NCBI RefSeq assembly: GCF_003334855.1
Contig: NZ_QOWE01000026.1
Coordinates: 1 to 64,000, forward strand
Source: Larkinella punicea
GTDB lineage: Bacteria; Bacteroidota; Bacteroidia; Cytophagales; Spirosomataceae
DNA: 64,000 nucleotides
Reading direction: 5' to 3'
Position numbers and translations under genes: made by a program. The notes below the pieces were generated by a model, which did not search any database, was not told the origin of the DNA, and saw nothing but the letters and a program-made list of their open reading frames with translations. Positions 1 to 8,399 of the stretch are shown here, in pieces (position 1 is the stretch's first letter; every line of letters starts with the position of its first letter).

Positions 1-111
1 TTTCCAGGATGAACTCGGGTAACAGGAACTGAATCAGGGGCAAGAAACTCTCCAAAACAATACAGGTTTGATCAAAAACACAAACCTAAAAAAATCCTAC
101 GCCCTCCACAA

Positions 112-143
112 CTTTTGCTCTTGATCCCTTTTGCTCTTGATCC
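112..143. repeat. 16-bp tandem duplication
   Basis: The 16-mer CTTTTGCTCTTGATCC occurs twice back to back. It lies in an otherwise featureless stretch (1-157) at the window edge, in which no gene was recognised. It may be a simple local duplication. Confidence 0.7.
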
Positions 144-157
144 GGTTTGGGTTGAAT

Positions 158-191
158 AAAAAAACGCCAGCTCTTTTGAAGCTGGCGTTTT
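158..191 (-). terminator. Rho-independent terminator of tRNA-Asp
   Basis: A perfect 12-bp stem (161-172 with 180-191) with a 7-nt loop is followed on the minus strand by a run of seven T. It starts 12 nt past the 3' end of the tRNA gene. Confidence 0.9.
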
Positions 192-202
192 GGTCTTGTA
201 GT

Positions 203-279
203 TGGCGGATCGGACGGGACTCGAACCCGCGACCTCCGCCGTGACAGGGCGGCATTCTAACCAACTGAACTACCGATCC
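203..279 (-). tRNA. tRNA-Asp (GTC)
   Basis: On the minus strand this 77-nt gene folds into a full cloverleaf. The acceptor arm GGATCGG pairs with its 3' partner, the anticodon loop reads CTGTCAC (anticodon GTC, Asp), and the T arm carries GGTTCGAGTCC. The 3' CCA is encoded. A TACCTTTG element lies about 36 nt upstream and a strong terminator follows, so it appears to be a single-gene unit. Confidence 0.97.
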
Positions 280-315
280 ATTTTTATTCCGCCTTCATTT
301 CCTGAAAACGTGGTG

Positions 316-323
316 CAAAGGTA
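316..323 (-). promoter_or_regulatory. -7 element upstream of tRNA-Asp
   Basis: TACCTTTG on the minus strand matches the Bacteroidota -7 consensus TAnnTTTG. It ends 36 nt before the tRNA 5' end. No clear -33 TTTG is visible, so the assignment is only moderate. Confidence 0.5.
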
Positions 324-345
324 GCTGCTTTTAGACATTACGCAA

Positions 346-353
346 TACCTTTG
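346..353 (+). promoter_or_regulatory. -7 element upstream of the DinB-like gene
   Basis: TACCTTTG matches TAnnTTTG and lies 23 nt before the ATG at 377. It is the same octamer that faces the other way at 316-323, giving a compact divergent promoter region. A -33 box is not obvious. Confidence 0.45.
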
Positions 354-376
354 CCAAAAAAAAACAGATAAAAAGG

Positions 377-898
377 ATGAAAAAACCATTTCCGACTGAG
401 TACCCGGCAGGGAGCTTTTTTGCCAAATACATCGATCTGGTTGATACCGAGAACGTTATTGATCTTTTGCGGCAGCAGCAGGCGATGGTAGAAAGTTTGT
501 ATAAAAATCTAACCGTCGTTCAGCAGGACTACCGGTATGCCGAAGGCAAGTGGTCGCCGAAAGAAATGCTGGGCCATATGATCGACACCGAGCGGATTTT
601 TGTCTACCGTGCGCTGTGTATTGCACGGGGGGAGCAGCAATCGCTGCCGGGTTTTGACGAAAACGTGTATGTCGACAACGCCAACTTCAGCGCGCAGTCG
701 CAACAGCAATTGGTGACGCACTACGGTTTCGTTCGGCAATCGACTCTGGCCCTGGCCGAAAGCCTGGCGGAAGAAGCCCAGCAACGGATCGGAACCGCCA
801 ACGGCTCGCCCTTGTCTGCCCGCGCCTTCTTCTCCATTTTGGCCGGACACGAACGGCATCACCTGAACATCCTGGCGGAACGCTATGGCCTAAAATGA
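377..898 (+). CDS. DinB superfamily protein
   Basis: The 173-aa product has the four-helix DinB/YfiT pattern. The three metal-binding histidines expected of the family are visible: His67 in GHMIDTERIF, and His158 and His162 in HERHHLNI near the C-terminus. DinB_2-type proteins are metal-binding and often act as thiol-dependent transferases or hydrolases, but the substrate cannot be read from the sequence. There is no signal peptide, so it is probably cytoplasmic. The stop overlaps the start of the Nif3 gene by 4 nt (ATGA at 895-898), so the two are translationally coupled. ATG 377 is the natural start, with a TAnnTTTG element upstream. Confidence 0.85.
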   Translation: MKKPFPTEYPAGSFFAKYIDLVDTENVIDLLRQQQAMVESLYKNLTVVQQDYRYAEGKWSPKEMLGHMIDTERIFVYRALCIARGEQQSLPGFDENVYVDNANFSAQSQQQLVTHYGFVRQSTLALAESLAEEAQQRIGTANGSPLSARAFFSILAGHERHHLNILAERYGLK

Positions 899-2016
899 CA
901 ATACGCGACATCACGACCTGCCTGGAAGCCTGGGCTCCGCTGGCCTATCAGGAAAGCTACGACAATGCGGGGCTGATCGTCGGGGATGCTGCCGCCGAAG
1001 TAACCGGCATTCTGGTCACCCTCGACGTTACGGAAGCCGTGGTGGAGGAAGCGATCCGGAAAAACTGCAACCTCATCGTGGCCCATCATCCGATTGTGTT
1101 CCGGGGTTTGAAAAAGTTCAACGGTCGCAATTACGTGGAGCGGGTGGTGATCAAGGCCATCAAAAATGACGTGGCCCTCTATGCCGCCCATACCAATCTG
1201 GACAACATCGCGGGTGGCGTGAGTTTCAGGATTGCCGACCAACTGGGATTGCAGAAGGTGCGGATTCTGGCCCCGAAATCGGACGTATTGATGAAACTGG
1301 TCACGTTTGTGCCGAACGAGCAGGAGGGACCGGCGTTCAAAGAAGCCACGCAAACGGTTTTAAATGCGCTATACGAAGCCGGCGTCGGGCAGATCGGGCA
1401 GTATGACCATTGCAGTTTTCGGACCGAAGGAACGGGCACATTCAGGGGGAATGATACATCGAAGCCTGCGCTTGGAAAGTCGGGCGAAGACACCCGGGCG
1501 TACGAGAACCGGATTGAAGCCATTTTTCCAGCCTACCTTCAGCCTAAAGTGCTGGCGGCTTTGCGGAAAGCGCATCCCTACGAAGAAGTCGCCTATTACC
1601 TGACCGCCCTGACGAACGAAAATCAGGAAGTGGGTTCAGGAGCGGTGGGTGAACTGCCGGAACCGCTCAGCGAAGTGGATTTTTTAGCCCATCTGAAAAC
1701 GCAGATGAACCTGTCGGTGATTCGCCATACGGCTTTGCGCGGGCTGCCGGTGCGTCGGGTGGCAGTGTGCGGAGGAGCAGGCGGTTTTTTACTGAATGAC
1801 GCGCTAAAGGCCGGGGCCGACGTATTTATTACGGCGGATTACAAATACCATGAATTTTTTGACGCCGACTCGCGTATTATCATTGCAGACATTGGACATT
1901 ACGAAAGCGAAGTATTTACTAAAGACTTGATTCAACAGTATTTGTTGAAAAAAAATGATACCTTTGCGGTAATTTTGTCCGAAATAGACACCAACCCGGT
2001 GCTATACTACTTATAG
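895..2016 (+). CDS. Nif3-like dinuclear metal center protein
   Basis: The 373-aa product is a Nif3/YqfO family member (GTP cyclohydrolase I type 2 homologue). Metal ligands are recognisable: His64-His65 in AHHP, Asp103 in AHTNLDN, and a C-terminal His/Glu pair in ADIGHYESE. The length fits the long form, in which a PII/CutA-like domain (about residues 130-240) is inserted between the two halves of the Nif3 fold. The family forms toroidal hexamers. Its biochemical role is still debated and a nucleotide- or cofactor-related function is suspected. It overlaps the upstream DinB-like gene by 4 nt and is followed after 18 nt by the zinc-ribbon gene, so 377-2784 is probably one operon. Confidence 0.93.
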   Translation: MTIRDITTCLEAWAPLAYQESYDNAGLIVGDAAAEVTGILVTLDVTEAVVEEAIRKNCNLIVAHHPIVFRGLKKFNGRNYVERVVIKAIKNDVALYAAHTNLDNIAGGVSFRIADQLGLQKVRILAPKSDVLMKLVTFVPNEQEGPAFKEATQTVLNALYEAGVGQIGQYDHCSFRTEGTGTFRGNDTSKPALGKSGEDTRAYENRIEAIFPAYLQPKVLAALRKAHPYEEVAYYLTALTNENQEVGSGAVGELPEPLSEVDFLAHLKTQMNLSVIRHTALRGLPVRRVAVCGGAGGFLLNDALKAGADVFITADYKYHEFFDADSRIIIADIGHYESEVFTKDLIQQYLLKKNDTFAVILSEIDTNPVLYYL

Positions 2017-2034
2017 GCAGATAAAACCGCACGA

Positions 2035-2784
2035 ATGGAACTGACGATTGCTCAAAAACTCGAAGCACTTCTTAAACTTCAATCAATTGATTCTCAGCTT
2101 GATGAACTAAAAAAGATCCGCGGTGACCTACCGGAAGAGGTGCGTGATCTGGAAGATGATATTGCCGGATTTGAAACCCGAATCGGTAAATTCAACGCCG
2201 ATATCCAGGTGTTAGAGGAGGAAATCGACCGAAACAAAGCGATTAAAAAGGATTCGGAGAAGCTGATTACCCGGTATAAGGATCAGCAGATGAACGTTCG
2301 CAACAACCGCGAGTTTGACGCCATCTCGAAAGAAGTGGAACTGCAGACCCTGGAAATTGAACTGGCCGACAAGAAAATCAACGAAGCCTCGTTTAAAATC
2401 CGCAACAAGCAGGAGGAAATTAAAGCAACGCAGTCGGCGCTGGACGAACGCAAGGAAGATCTGAAAGCGAAAATGCAGGAGCTGAACCAAATCACGTCCG
2501 AAAGCCGGGATGAGGAGAAAGCCTTACTGAAAGACCGTGACGACCAGGCAACGCACATCGAAGAGCGCCTGCTGAAGTCTTACAATAAAATCCGGGAAAA
2601 CGCCCTGAACGGCTTGGCGGTTGTGGTCGTGAAACGCGGTGCGTGTGGCGGTTGCTTCAACGTTGTGCCACCCCAGCGGCAGGCCGACATCCGGGATAAA
2701 AAGAAAATTATCGTTTGCGAGCATTGCGGACGGGTGTTTGCCGATGTCGAAGGCGTTCCCGAACCGGTATCGTCGCGTCGGTAA
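2035..2784 (+). CDS. Coiled-coil protein with C4 zinc ribbon
   Basis: The 249-aa protein is a long charged helical coiled coil (about residues 10-185) followed by a C4 zinc ribbon. The zinc ligands are Cys204 and Cys207 (CGGC) and Cys228 and Cys231 (CEHC). This is the zf-RING_7/DUF164 architecture, common in bacteria and often next to Nif3, as here. Members have been proposed to bind nucleic acid, but the role is not established. It is the last gene of the 377-2784 operon, with a hairpin terminator right after it. The internal reading frame that overlaps its 3' end is not a gene. Confidence 0.92.
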   Translation: MELTIAQKLEALLKLQSIDSQLDELKKIRGDLPEEVRDLEDDIAGFETRIGKFNADIQVLEEEIDRNKAIKKDSEKLITRYKDQQMNVRNNREFDAISKEVELQTLEIELADKKINEASFKIRNKQEEIKATQSALDERKEDLKAKMQELNQITSESRDEEKALLKDRDDQATHIEERLLKSYNKIRENALNGLAVVVVKRGACGGCFNVVPPQRQADIRDKKKIIVCEHCGRVFADVEGVPEPVSSRR

Positions 2785-2806
2785 TTGATCATATTCTTTT
2801 CCATGA

Positions 2807-2834
2807 AAAGGTCGCCGGGTGGTGGCCTTTTTTT
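2807..2834 (+). terminator. Rho-independent terminator
   Basis: A 10-bp stem (2807-2816 with 2821-2830, including two G-T wobbles) closes a 4-nt GGGT loop and is followed by a T run. It lies 22 nt after the zinc-ribbon gene. Confidence 0.8.
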
Positions 2835-2891
2835 GTATCCCTGTTCCGGGAACAGCCCCGAAACCGGTTCAGAAATTCTTACTTTCGCACC

Positions 2892-4364
2892 ATGCGGATT
2901 CTATTGCTTTTGCTGGCTTTTGTTGGGACGTATACCCCGCTCCAGGCCGCCGATTTTGACTTCACGCCCACGCTCCAGCGCGCTTATGCCGACGTGCTGA
3001 AACTGAAAGTACAGGACGGTCGGCGGACGCTGGCCGGCGAGTTGACGCGTGAAAATGGCGTGGCGATTTACGTCGATAATCTGGCCGATATGGTCACCCT
3101 GCTGGTTTCGGACGACCGGAAGCTCTACAACCAGTGGTCGGACCGGGAGGATCAGCGGCTCGACCAACTCCGGGATCTGGACGAAAATTCACCCTGGCAG
3201 CGGTTTGCGCAGGCCGAAGTGCGGTTACACTGGGCGTTTGTCAAGCTCAAATTCGGGCAGGAAGTCAGCGCCTGTTGGGACGTTATCCGGGCGTATAAAC
3301 TGCTGGAGGAAAACCGCAAAAAATTCCCCGGTTTTTTGCCCACCTACAAATCCCTTGGGTTGTTGCACGTCATGATTGGCGCGGTTCCCGATAATTATAC
3401 CTGGGTGACCCGAATGCTGGGCCTGCGCGGGAACATCAAACAAGGAATGCAGGAACTTCGGACGGTTTCCCAGAAAGACGCCATTTTCCAAACCGAAGCG
3501 CGGTTGATCGATCTGCTGATCCGGGCGTATGTGCTGAAATTTACGGCAGCAGATGCGGCCAGTCTTAAAAAGATGGTGCAAGACAATCCGGATAACCTGC
3601 TGCTGAGTTTTTTTGCTACTTCCGTATTCATGAAAGACGCTCGGAGTGAGGACGCCCTGGCTTTTCTGACCGACCGGCCCACCGCCCCCGATTACCTCTC
3701 ATTCCCGATTCTGGAGGATTTAAAAGCCGACATCCTGCTCCAGAAAGCTGATTATCAACAGGCGGCCACGGTTTACCGTACCTTTCTGAGTCAATACAAA
3801 GGTGTTAACTTCCTGAAAGACACGTATTACAAACTGTTTCTGTGCTACTGGCTCCAGGACGACGACGCCAAAGCCCTGCCTTACCTCCGGCAGGTTAGTC
3901 AGATAGGCGGTGCCGTCGTGGAGTCGGACAAAGCGGCTCAGAAATTTGCGGAATCCTATTTTAAAAAAGGCGTTTCGCCCCGGCAGAAAATTCTGATGAA
4001 GGCCCGGTTGGCCACCGATGGCGGTTTTTATGATACTGCCCTGACGACTTTAAAAAATTACACCGAATCCTCGTTTCCGCTCCTGAACGAGAAGGCCGAA
4101 TTTAATTACCGCAAAGGCCGGATTTACCAGCGCGCGGGCGATGCCGACGAAGCCTTGCCGTATTTTGAGCGCGCCGTGATTCTGAGCGAAACCGATCAGT
4201 TATCGCACGGCGCGACCTCTGCCCTGCAACTCGGTTATATCTACCAGCAAAAGCGCAACCTGCCCAAAGCCCGGCAGTACTTTCAGAAGGCACTGAGTTA
4301 CAAAAAACACGAATACAAAAACAGCATCGACAACAAAGCCCGGGCCGCGTTGAATGAATTATGA
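2892..4364 (+). CDS. Secreted TPR-repeat protein
   Basis: The protein is 490 aa from ATG 2892. This start was chosen over the longer open frame because it begins with a clear signal peptide (MRILLLLLAFVGTYTPLQAA) and follows the terminator of the previous gene. The mature part is helical. TPR-like units are most evident near the C-terminus (GRIYQRAGDADEALPYFERA and IYQQKRNLPKARQYFQKAL). It is probably a periplasmic or outer-membrane-associated scaffold. Many Cytophagales have such proteins, without a known partner. A TACTTTCG element just upstream resembles the -7 consensus. It converges with the LytTR regulator gene across a heptamer-repeat hairpin. Confidence 0.75.
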   Translation: MRILLLLLAFVGTYTPLQAADFDFTPTLQRAYADVLKLKVQDGRRTLAGELTRENGVAIYVDNLADMVTLLVSDDRKLYNQWSDREDQRLDQLRDLDENSPWQRFAQAEVRLHWAFVKLKFGQEVSACWDVIRAYKLLEENRKKFPGFLPTYKSLGLLHVMIGAVPDNYTWVTRMLGLRGNIKQGMQELRTVSQKDAIFQTEARLIDLLIRAYVLKFTAADAASLKKMVQDNPDNLLLSFFATSVFMKDARSEDALAFLTDRPTAPDYLSFPILEDLKADILLQKADYQQAATVYRTFLSQYKGVNFLKDTYYKLFLCYWLQDDDAKALPYLRQVSQIGGAVVESDKAAQKFAESYFKKGVSPRQKILMKARLATDGGFYDTALTTLKNYTESSFPLLNEKAEFNYRKGRIYQRAGDADEALPYFERAVILSETDQLSHGATSALQLGYIYQQKRNLPKARQYFQKALSYKKHEYKNSIDNKARAALNEL

Positions 4365-4452
4365 GTTAAGAGGTGCGCTGCCAAGTGACTGCGTCAGCCG
4401 GCCAACGGCGGCTCCTTTTAACTCTTAACTCTTAATTTTTAACTCTTAACCC
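4363..4452. repeat. Inverted heptamer-repeat array, site 1
   Basis: Five heptamers follow in exact 7-nt phase at 4418-4452: TTAACTC, TTAACTC, TTAATTT, TTAACTC, TTAACCC. The opposite arm (GAGTTAAGAGG, 4363-4373) pairs with CCTTTTAACTC (4414-4424) apart from one wobble. Between the arms is AGTGACTGCGTCAGCC (4384-4399), also found at site 7 (47354-47369). The array touches both convergent genes' stop codons. It could act as a bidirectional terminator. Confidence 0.85.
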
Positions 4453-4453
4453 A

Positions 4454-5185
4454 TTAAAGGCTCATTAGTTCCTTGAACCGGATGGCTTGACGGCGGCTGA
4501 TTTCGATCTTGTCGCCCCCTTTCAAGGTCACCAGCAGGCCACCGCTGAACCACGGCTCAATTTTGTCGATCCACGGCAGGTTGATGATGTGCTTGCGGTT
4601 GGCCCGGAAAAACGTGTTGGGGTCTAGGCGGTCTTCCAGGCTGTTCAATGACTTCAGCACCAGAGGCTTCTGATCGTCGAAATGCAGCCGGACGTAATTG
4701 CCCATCGACTCGAACAACCGGACTTTCCCGAGTTTGACAAACCAGCATTTCTCGCCGTCCTTGACAAACACCTGGTCGTTTTCGCCCAGCACCTTGTTCG
4801 TGTCCCGGCGCGGGGCTTCCGTTTCGGGGGCATGGCTGTTCTCCTCGATGCGGTTGATGGCTTCCGACAACCGGTTTAATTCAATCGGTTTGAGCAGGTA
4901 ATCCAGGGCATTGTATTCAAAAGCCGTGATGGCGTATTCGTCGTAGGCCGTTGTGAAAATGACTTCCGGCGATTTGCCGTCAATGGCTGAGAGCAACTCA
5001 AAACCGTTTTTCCCCGGCATCTGAATATCCAGAAATAGCAATTCCGGCTGAAGGTCATCGATCAGTTTGAGGGCTTCGTCGGCGTTGGCAGCCTCACCGA
5101 TCACTTCAATTTTAGGGAAATTATCCAACAATCGGCGGAGTTCATTGCGAGCCAGCCGCTCGTCGTCAACGATAAGGGTCTTCAT
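4454..5185 (-). CDS. LytTR-family response regulator
   Basis: The 243-aa product has an N-terminal receiver domain (acidic pair in IVDDE, phospho-acceptor Asp53 in FLDIQMPG, Lys in LLKPIE) and a C-terminal LytTR DNA-binding domain (about 138-243) with the typical NYVRLHF and FFRANRKHIINL blocks. It should be phosphorylated by the LytS-type kinase encoded upstream (5289-6356), the usual arrangement in Bacteroidota. The two genes are 103 nt apart and that gap holds heptamer arrays. The target genes are unknown; neighbouring genes give no clue. Confidence 0.93.
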   Translation of the reverse strand: MKTLIVDDERLARNELRRLLDNFPKIEVIGEAANADEALKLIDDLQPELLFLDIQMPGKNGFELLSAIDGKSPEVIFTTAYDEYAITAFEYNALDYLLKPIELNRLSEAINRIEENSHAPETEAPRRDTNKVLGENDQVFVKDGEKCWFVKLGKVRLFESMGNYVRLHFDDQKPLVLKSLNSLEDRLDPNTFFRANRKHIINLPWIDKIEPWFSGGLLVTLKGGDKIEISRRQAIRFKELMSL

Positions 5186-5193
5186 TTTTTTTT

Positions 5194-5297
5194 GTTTAAG
5201 GTTTCGAGTTTAACGTTTAAAGCGTTTATCATTTAAGGTTATTACTGGGATCGTTAAACGTCAAACCTTAAACTTTAAACGACAAACTTTAAACCCG
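5194..5297. repeat. Inverted heptamer-repeat array, site 2
   Basis: The left arm has GTTTnnn heptamers in phase (GTTTAAG, GTTTCGA, GTTTAAC, GTTTAAA, 5194-5221, then a 2-nt slip and GTTTATC). The right arm has AAACnnn heptamers in phase (AAACGTC, AAACCTT, AAACTTT, AAACGAC, AAACTTT, AAACCCG, 5256-5297). The right arm runs over the stop codon of the kinase gene. The two arms are reverse complements at the word level. Confidence 0.9.
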
Positions 5298-6356
5298 TTT
5301 CAATTCTTCCGTTCGTTTAAATACACCAGCGGATTGCAGCGGAATGACCACGTCGGCACAGACGACGTCGGCGGACTCCTGCTGAATGCGAAAGGTGGCT
5401 TCGGGGCCATAGAGCAACTCAAGCCGTTGGGAGGTATTTTTGAGTCCGAAGCCGGACGAAGCTTCCGTGTTGCCCAGCACGCCGGTATTGCGGATACGGA
5501 TGTATAGCAGACGGTCTTCCAGCCAGGTGGTCAGTTCGACAAAACCGCCGGAAATGGCCTTCTGAACGCCGTGTTTGATGGCATTTTCAACCAGCGTTTG
5601 AAACATCATGGGCGGCACCTGCAAATACTGGGTTTTCGGATCGATCTCCAGGCGGCAACTCAAACGGTCTTCGTAGCGGACTTTTTCGAGGGCCAGATAA
5701 TCTTCGACGGTTTTGATTTCTTCCCGCAGTTCAACGGTTTTCCGGCGGTCGGCCAGCAGCGAGTTGCGGAGAATATTGGAGAGTTGGGTGATGCTTTGCT
5801 GCGCTTTGGTCGGATTTTCGAGCACCAGGGCGCGGATGCTGTTGAGGGCGTTGAAAACAAAATGCGGGTTGAGCTGCGACCGCAGAACCTTGGCTTCGGA
5901 CTCGCGAATGGAGGTTTTCAACAGGATTTTTTCAATTTCGGCATCGCGCGAGCGTTCCACATAATGATAAGCCGTATAACTCAGTACCCACGCCAACATG
6001 CATTTCCCCCAGTTTAACAAATAGCCTAAAACGATGGACGGTTCGTCGGACAGGTATTCCGGAAGCACCTGTTTATCAATGGGAAGGTTGATGATGGTCA
6101 TGATGACGGCCAGAACAAAAACCGATAAAATGACCCGTGGCACGAGCTGAAAGAAAGGCAACTGAACCCACCGCCATCGTTTGATCATCAGGCGGTACAG
6201 GTGGGTTAGCAGAATACACAGAATGATGGTGGCAATCGCTTCGTAAAAAAAATCAGACTTGTATCCTTCTCCAAATGTAAAAATAGCGAACTCTGCCATG
6301 ATGAGCATCGTCCACCCGACTATCTGACAAAACCAATATATTCTATTTTTAGACAT
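5289..6356 (-). CDS. LytS-type sensor histidine kinase
   Basis: The 355-aa membrane kinase has about four transmembrane helices (residues 8-28, 38-55, 70-92, 108-130), a short coiled stretch, and the His_kinase (PF06580) domain with phospho-acceptor His165 in QLNPHFVFNALN. The ATPase N-box is NAIKHG, with the G-box at SGFGLKNTSQRL. No extracytoplasmic sensor domain is present, so the signal is probably membrane-derived. Its partner is the LytTR regulator just downstream (4454-5185). ATG 6356 fits the first membrane segment. Confidence 0.93.
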   Translation of the reverse strand: MSKNRIYWFCQIVGWTMLIMAEFAIFTFGEGYKSDFFYEAIATIILCILLTHLYRLMIKRWRWVQLPFFQLVPRVILSVFVLAVIMTIINLPIDKQVLPEYLSDEPSIVLGYLLNWGKCMLAWVLSYTAYHYVERSRDAEIEKILLKTSIRESEAKVLRSQLNPHFVFNALNSIRALVLENPTKAQQSITQLSNILRNSLLADRRKTVELREEIKTVEDYLALEKVRYEDRLSCRLEIDPKTQYLQVPPMMFQTLVENAIKHGVQKAISGGFVELTTWLEDRLLYIRIRNTGVLGNTEASSGFGLKNTSQRLELLYGPEATFRIQQESADVVCADVVIPLQSAGVFKRTEELKRV

Positions 6357-6522
6357 GCGCTCACTTCAGAAATCAACTCCAAAAACATTGTACCTATAAC
6401 GAATATACAAGTTTGTGGATGAAGTGGGGCTATTATTACAGGAGTGGTAATATAGAATTGTCAGTTGCCGGTTTTTAGTTATGTAACCGCTGGCGTTTTT
6501 CCGATGACAAAAAATGAACACC

Positions 6523-7161
6523 TTATTGATGCATGACCAGCGCCAGCAGGTGGGTGCTATCGTTGGAAACTTCAATCGTAAATTCGCTGGTGTCGTAATC
6601 GTAGATCAGTTTATAGAGACACAAATTGCTGTGTTCGTATAAATCCATGGTTGCCAGGGATTCGTTCATCAGCCACGACAGCAAAATGCGGATGGCCCGG
6701 CCGTGCATGCAGACCAGAACCGGGTTTTCGTCGGGGCGGGAAAGGATAAGGTCGATCACGGGTTTCTGGCGCCGGGCAACCTGCTCCGGACTTTCACCGT
6801 CTTCGGTCGGGTAGTCGGTGTGGCCAGCCGCCCAGTTTTCAATCAGCGTACGGTAATATTCGTTGTCGAAGCTGTTGGGTGTTTTGCCTTCGCGGGCACC
6901 CCAGCTAATCTCATTGAGGCCCTCATAGCTTTCGTGGGGAATGCCGGCATCGATGAAAAACCGTACCGACTGCATCGTGCGCCGGAGTTTTGAGGTGTAT
7001 ACTTTGGCAAACGGGATGTGCTGATACGCCTGATGAAAAGCCTGGGCCTGGGCCTGTCCCATCGCATTCAGATCTGAATCTACGCCACTGCCCTGAACAA
7101 TGCCCTGTCGGTTGTAATCCGTTTCGCCGTGGCGAATGAGATATATCGTTTTTTGTTCCAA
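6523..7161 (-). CDS. Histidine phosphatase family protein (TTG start)
   Basis: The 212-aa product starts with TIYLIRHGETDYN, the RHG motif of the phosphoglycerate-mutase-like branch, where the His is the phospho-acceptor. Further family features are SKLRRTMQS, the catalytic Glu in LNEISWG and the second His in CMHGRAI. It is cytoplasmic and should hydrolyse a small phosphate ester; the substrate is not readable. The only sensible initiation codon is TTG at 7161, since no in-frame ATG lies between there and the motif. AGAGGA sits directly against it. It is divergent from the thioesterase gene across heptamer arrays. Confidence 0.9.
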   Translation of the reverse strand: MEQKTIYLIRHGETDYNRQGIVQGSGVDSDLNAMGQAQAQAFHQAYQHIPFAKVYTSKLRRTMQSVRFFIDAGIPHESYEGLNEISWGAREGKTPNSFDNEYYRTLIENWAAGHTDYPTEDGESPEQVARRQKPVIDLILSRPDENPVLVCMHGRAIRILLSWLMNESLATMDLYEHSNLCLYKLIYDYDTSEFTIEVSNDSTHLLALVMHQ

Positions 7162-7191
7162 TCCTCTGAGGTTGTAATAGGTATTCCGGTA

Positions 7192-7288
7192 AATGTAAAA
7201 TGGAAAAGTTAAACGGTCTGCGAAATGAAAAACCGGCCGCTAGAATACTTTATTAATTCTCATTTTACATTTTAAATTTGCTATTTCA
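7192..7288. repeat. Inverted heptamer-repeat array, site 3
   Basis: The left arm is AATGTAA, AATGGAA, AAGTTAA (7192-7212). The right arm is TAATTCT, CATTTTA, CATTTTA, AATTTGC, TATTTCA in exact phase (7254-7288). AAATGTAAAATG at 7191-7202 is a perfect 12-bp inverted match to 7261-7272. The same 12-mer word is used at site 4 (11787-11798). It lies in the divergent promoter region. Confidence 0.85.
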
Positions 7289-7351
7289 CACCGTGACAGC
7301 TTCGATCTGTCTGGCAAAACGCCTGCAAAATTACGAAAAATTCTTCACACA

Positions 7352-7771
7352 ATGAAGCCGGACTGGACTTTAGAATCCCTGCAGCAATTTCATAAAAACT
7401 CCATTGTTCATCACCTGGGAATCGAGTTAACCGAACTCGGCGACGGGTTTATAACCGCCCGGATGCCCGTCGACCACCGGACCCACCAGCCGTTCGGGAT
7501 TTTGCACGGGGGCGCATCGGTAGTGCTGGCCGAAACCCTGGGCAGTGTGGCCTCGGTGACGCAACTCGATGATCCGACCCGCCAGCGGGCTGTGGGCCTG
7601 GAAATCAACGCCAATCACATTCGTTCGGTAAAAGAAGGGTGGGTCTACGGCAAAGTAACGCCGATCCACGTGGGCCGGACGACGCACATCTGGGACATTC
7701 GCATTACGGACGAAGCGGGGAAACTCGTCTGCATCAGCCGACTGACAGTGGCAGTACTGGAAAATAAGTAA
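7352..7771 (+). CDS. Hotdog-fold thioesterase (MenI/PaaI-like)
   Basis: The 139-aa single hotdog domain has the central helix motif PFGILHGGASVVLAETLGS, typical of the PaaI/YbdB/MenI branch in which the His-Gly-Gly loop and a following Glu form the active site. MenI hydrolyses 1,4-dihydroxy-2-naphthoyl-CoA in menaquinone synthesis. That role is suggested, not proven, by the isochorismate synthase gene 2.7 kb downstream on the same strand. Other acyl-CoA substrates are possible. It is cytoplasmic and the length is normal for the family. ATG 7352 follows the heptamer region at site 3. Confidence 0.85.
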   Translation: MKPDWTLESLQQFHKNSIVHHLGIELTELGDGFITARMPVDHRTHQPFGILHGGASVVLAETLGSVASVTQLDDPTRQRAVGLEINANHIRSVKEGWVYGKVTPIHVGRTTHIWDIRITDEAGKLVCISRLTVAVLENK

Positions 7772-7887
7772 GTAATGCGACAAAATACCGGAAAATAACT
7801 AAGTATTTATTCTGAAAAGTTTTGCATAATAATTGTTCGCCAGTGAGTCGTTGAAAGCATCCATTTAAATAAACTCACGGAAACGTT

Positions 7888-8343
7888 ATGGAAAATTCTG
7901 GATCAGATAAGCGGTCGGTTATGGCCCCCCGTCTGGTGCCGGTGGGTGAAAACCCTACGCTTTGTTTTATTGAAGATAACGACGAGAATCTGATTCTGTA
8001 TGAATGGATCAATGCGCGCTACCTGCCTGATTACACCTTTCAGCTCTATTCGGACGGTTTTTTCCTGCAAGAACGTTTAAACGCCATCGCTCCGAAACCG
8101 GACCTGATTTTGCTGGATTTGAAGATGCCCCACATCACCGGTTGTGAGTTGTTGACCCAACTGAAAGAACATCCGGACTGGAAGCACATCCCGGTCGTAA
8201 TTTTTACGCATTCAACCTCACCAAAGGACGTGGAACACTGCTTTGCTGCCGGTGCAGACGGTTTTATCAACAAGGAGATTTCCGTACACGGCATTACGGC
8301 GCAGCTTGTCGAGGTGTGTGAACATTGGCTGAAGTACACGTAA
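7888..8343 (+). CDS. Single-domain response regulator
   Basis: The 151-aa protein is a lone receiver domain with a roughly 22-residue N-terminal tail. The acidic pocket is in CFIEDND, the phospho-acceptor is Asp77 in LILLDLKMPH, and the Lys is in FINKEI. There is no output domain, so it works as a phosphate relay or through protein contacts, like the CheY/Rcp1-type receivers common in this phylum. It converges with the LytS-type kinase gene at 8400-9443 with 56 nt between them, but no partner can be assigned. Confidence 0.9.
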   Translation: MENSGSDKRSVMAPRLVPVGENPTLCFIEDNDENLILYEWINARYLPDYTFQLYSDGFFLQERLNAIAPKPDLILLDLKMPHITGCELLTQLKEHPDWKHIPVVIFTHSTSPKDVEHCFAAGADGFINKEISVHGITAQLVEVCEHWLKYT

Positions 8344-8399
8344 ATCCACCGCTTGCATTATGCAGTAAAGGCCTGACAGACGGTTTTATTTTTTGGAAG

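Noticed and set aside
2715-2891. N-terminal extension of the TPR protein
   Set aside because: It overlaps the zinc-ribbon gene and its terminator, and the signal peptide begins only at 2892.
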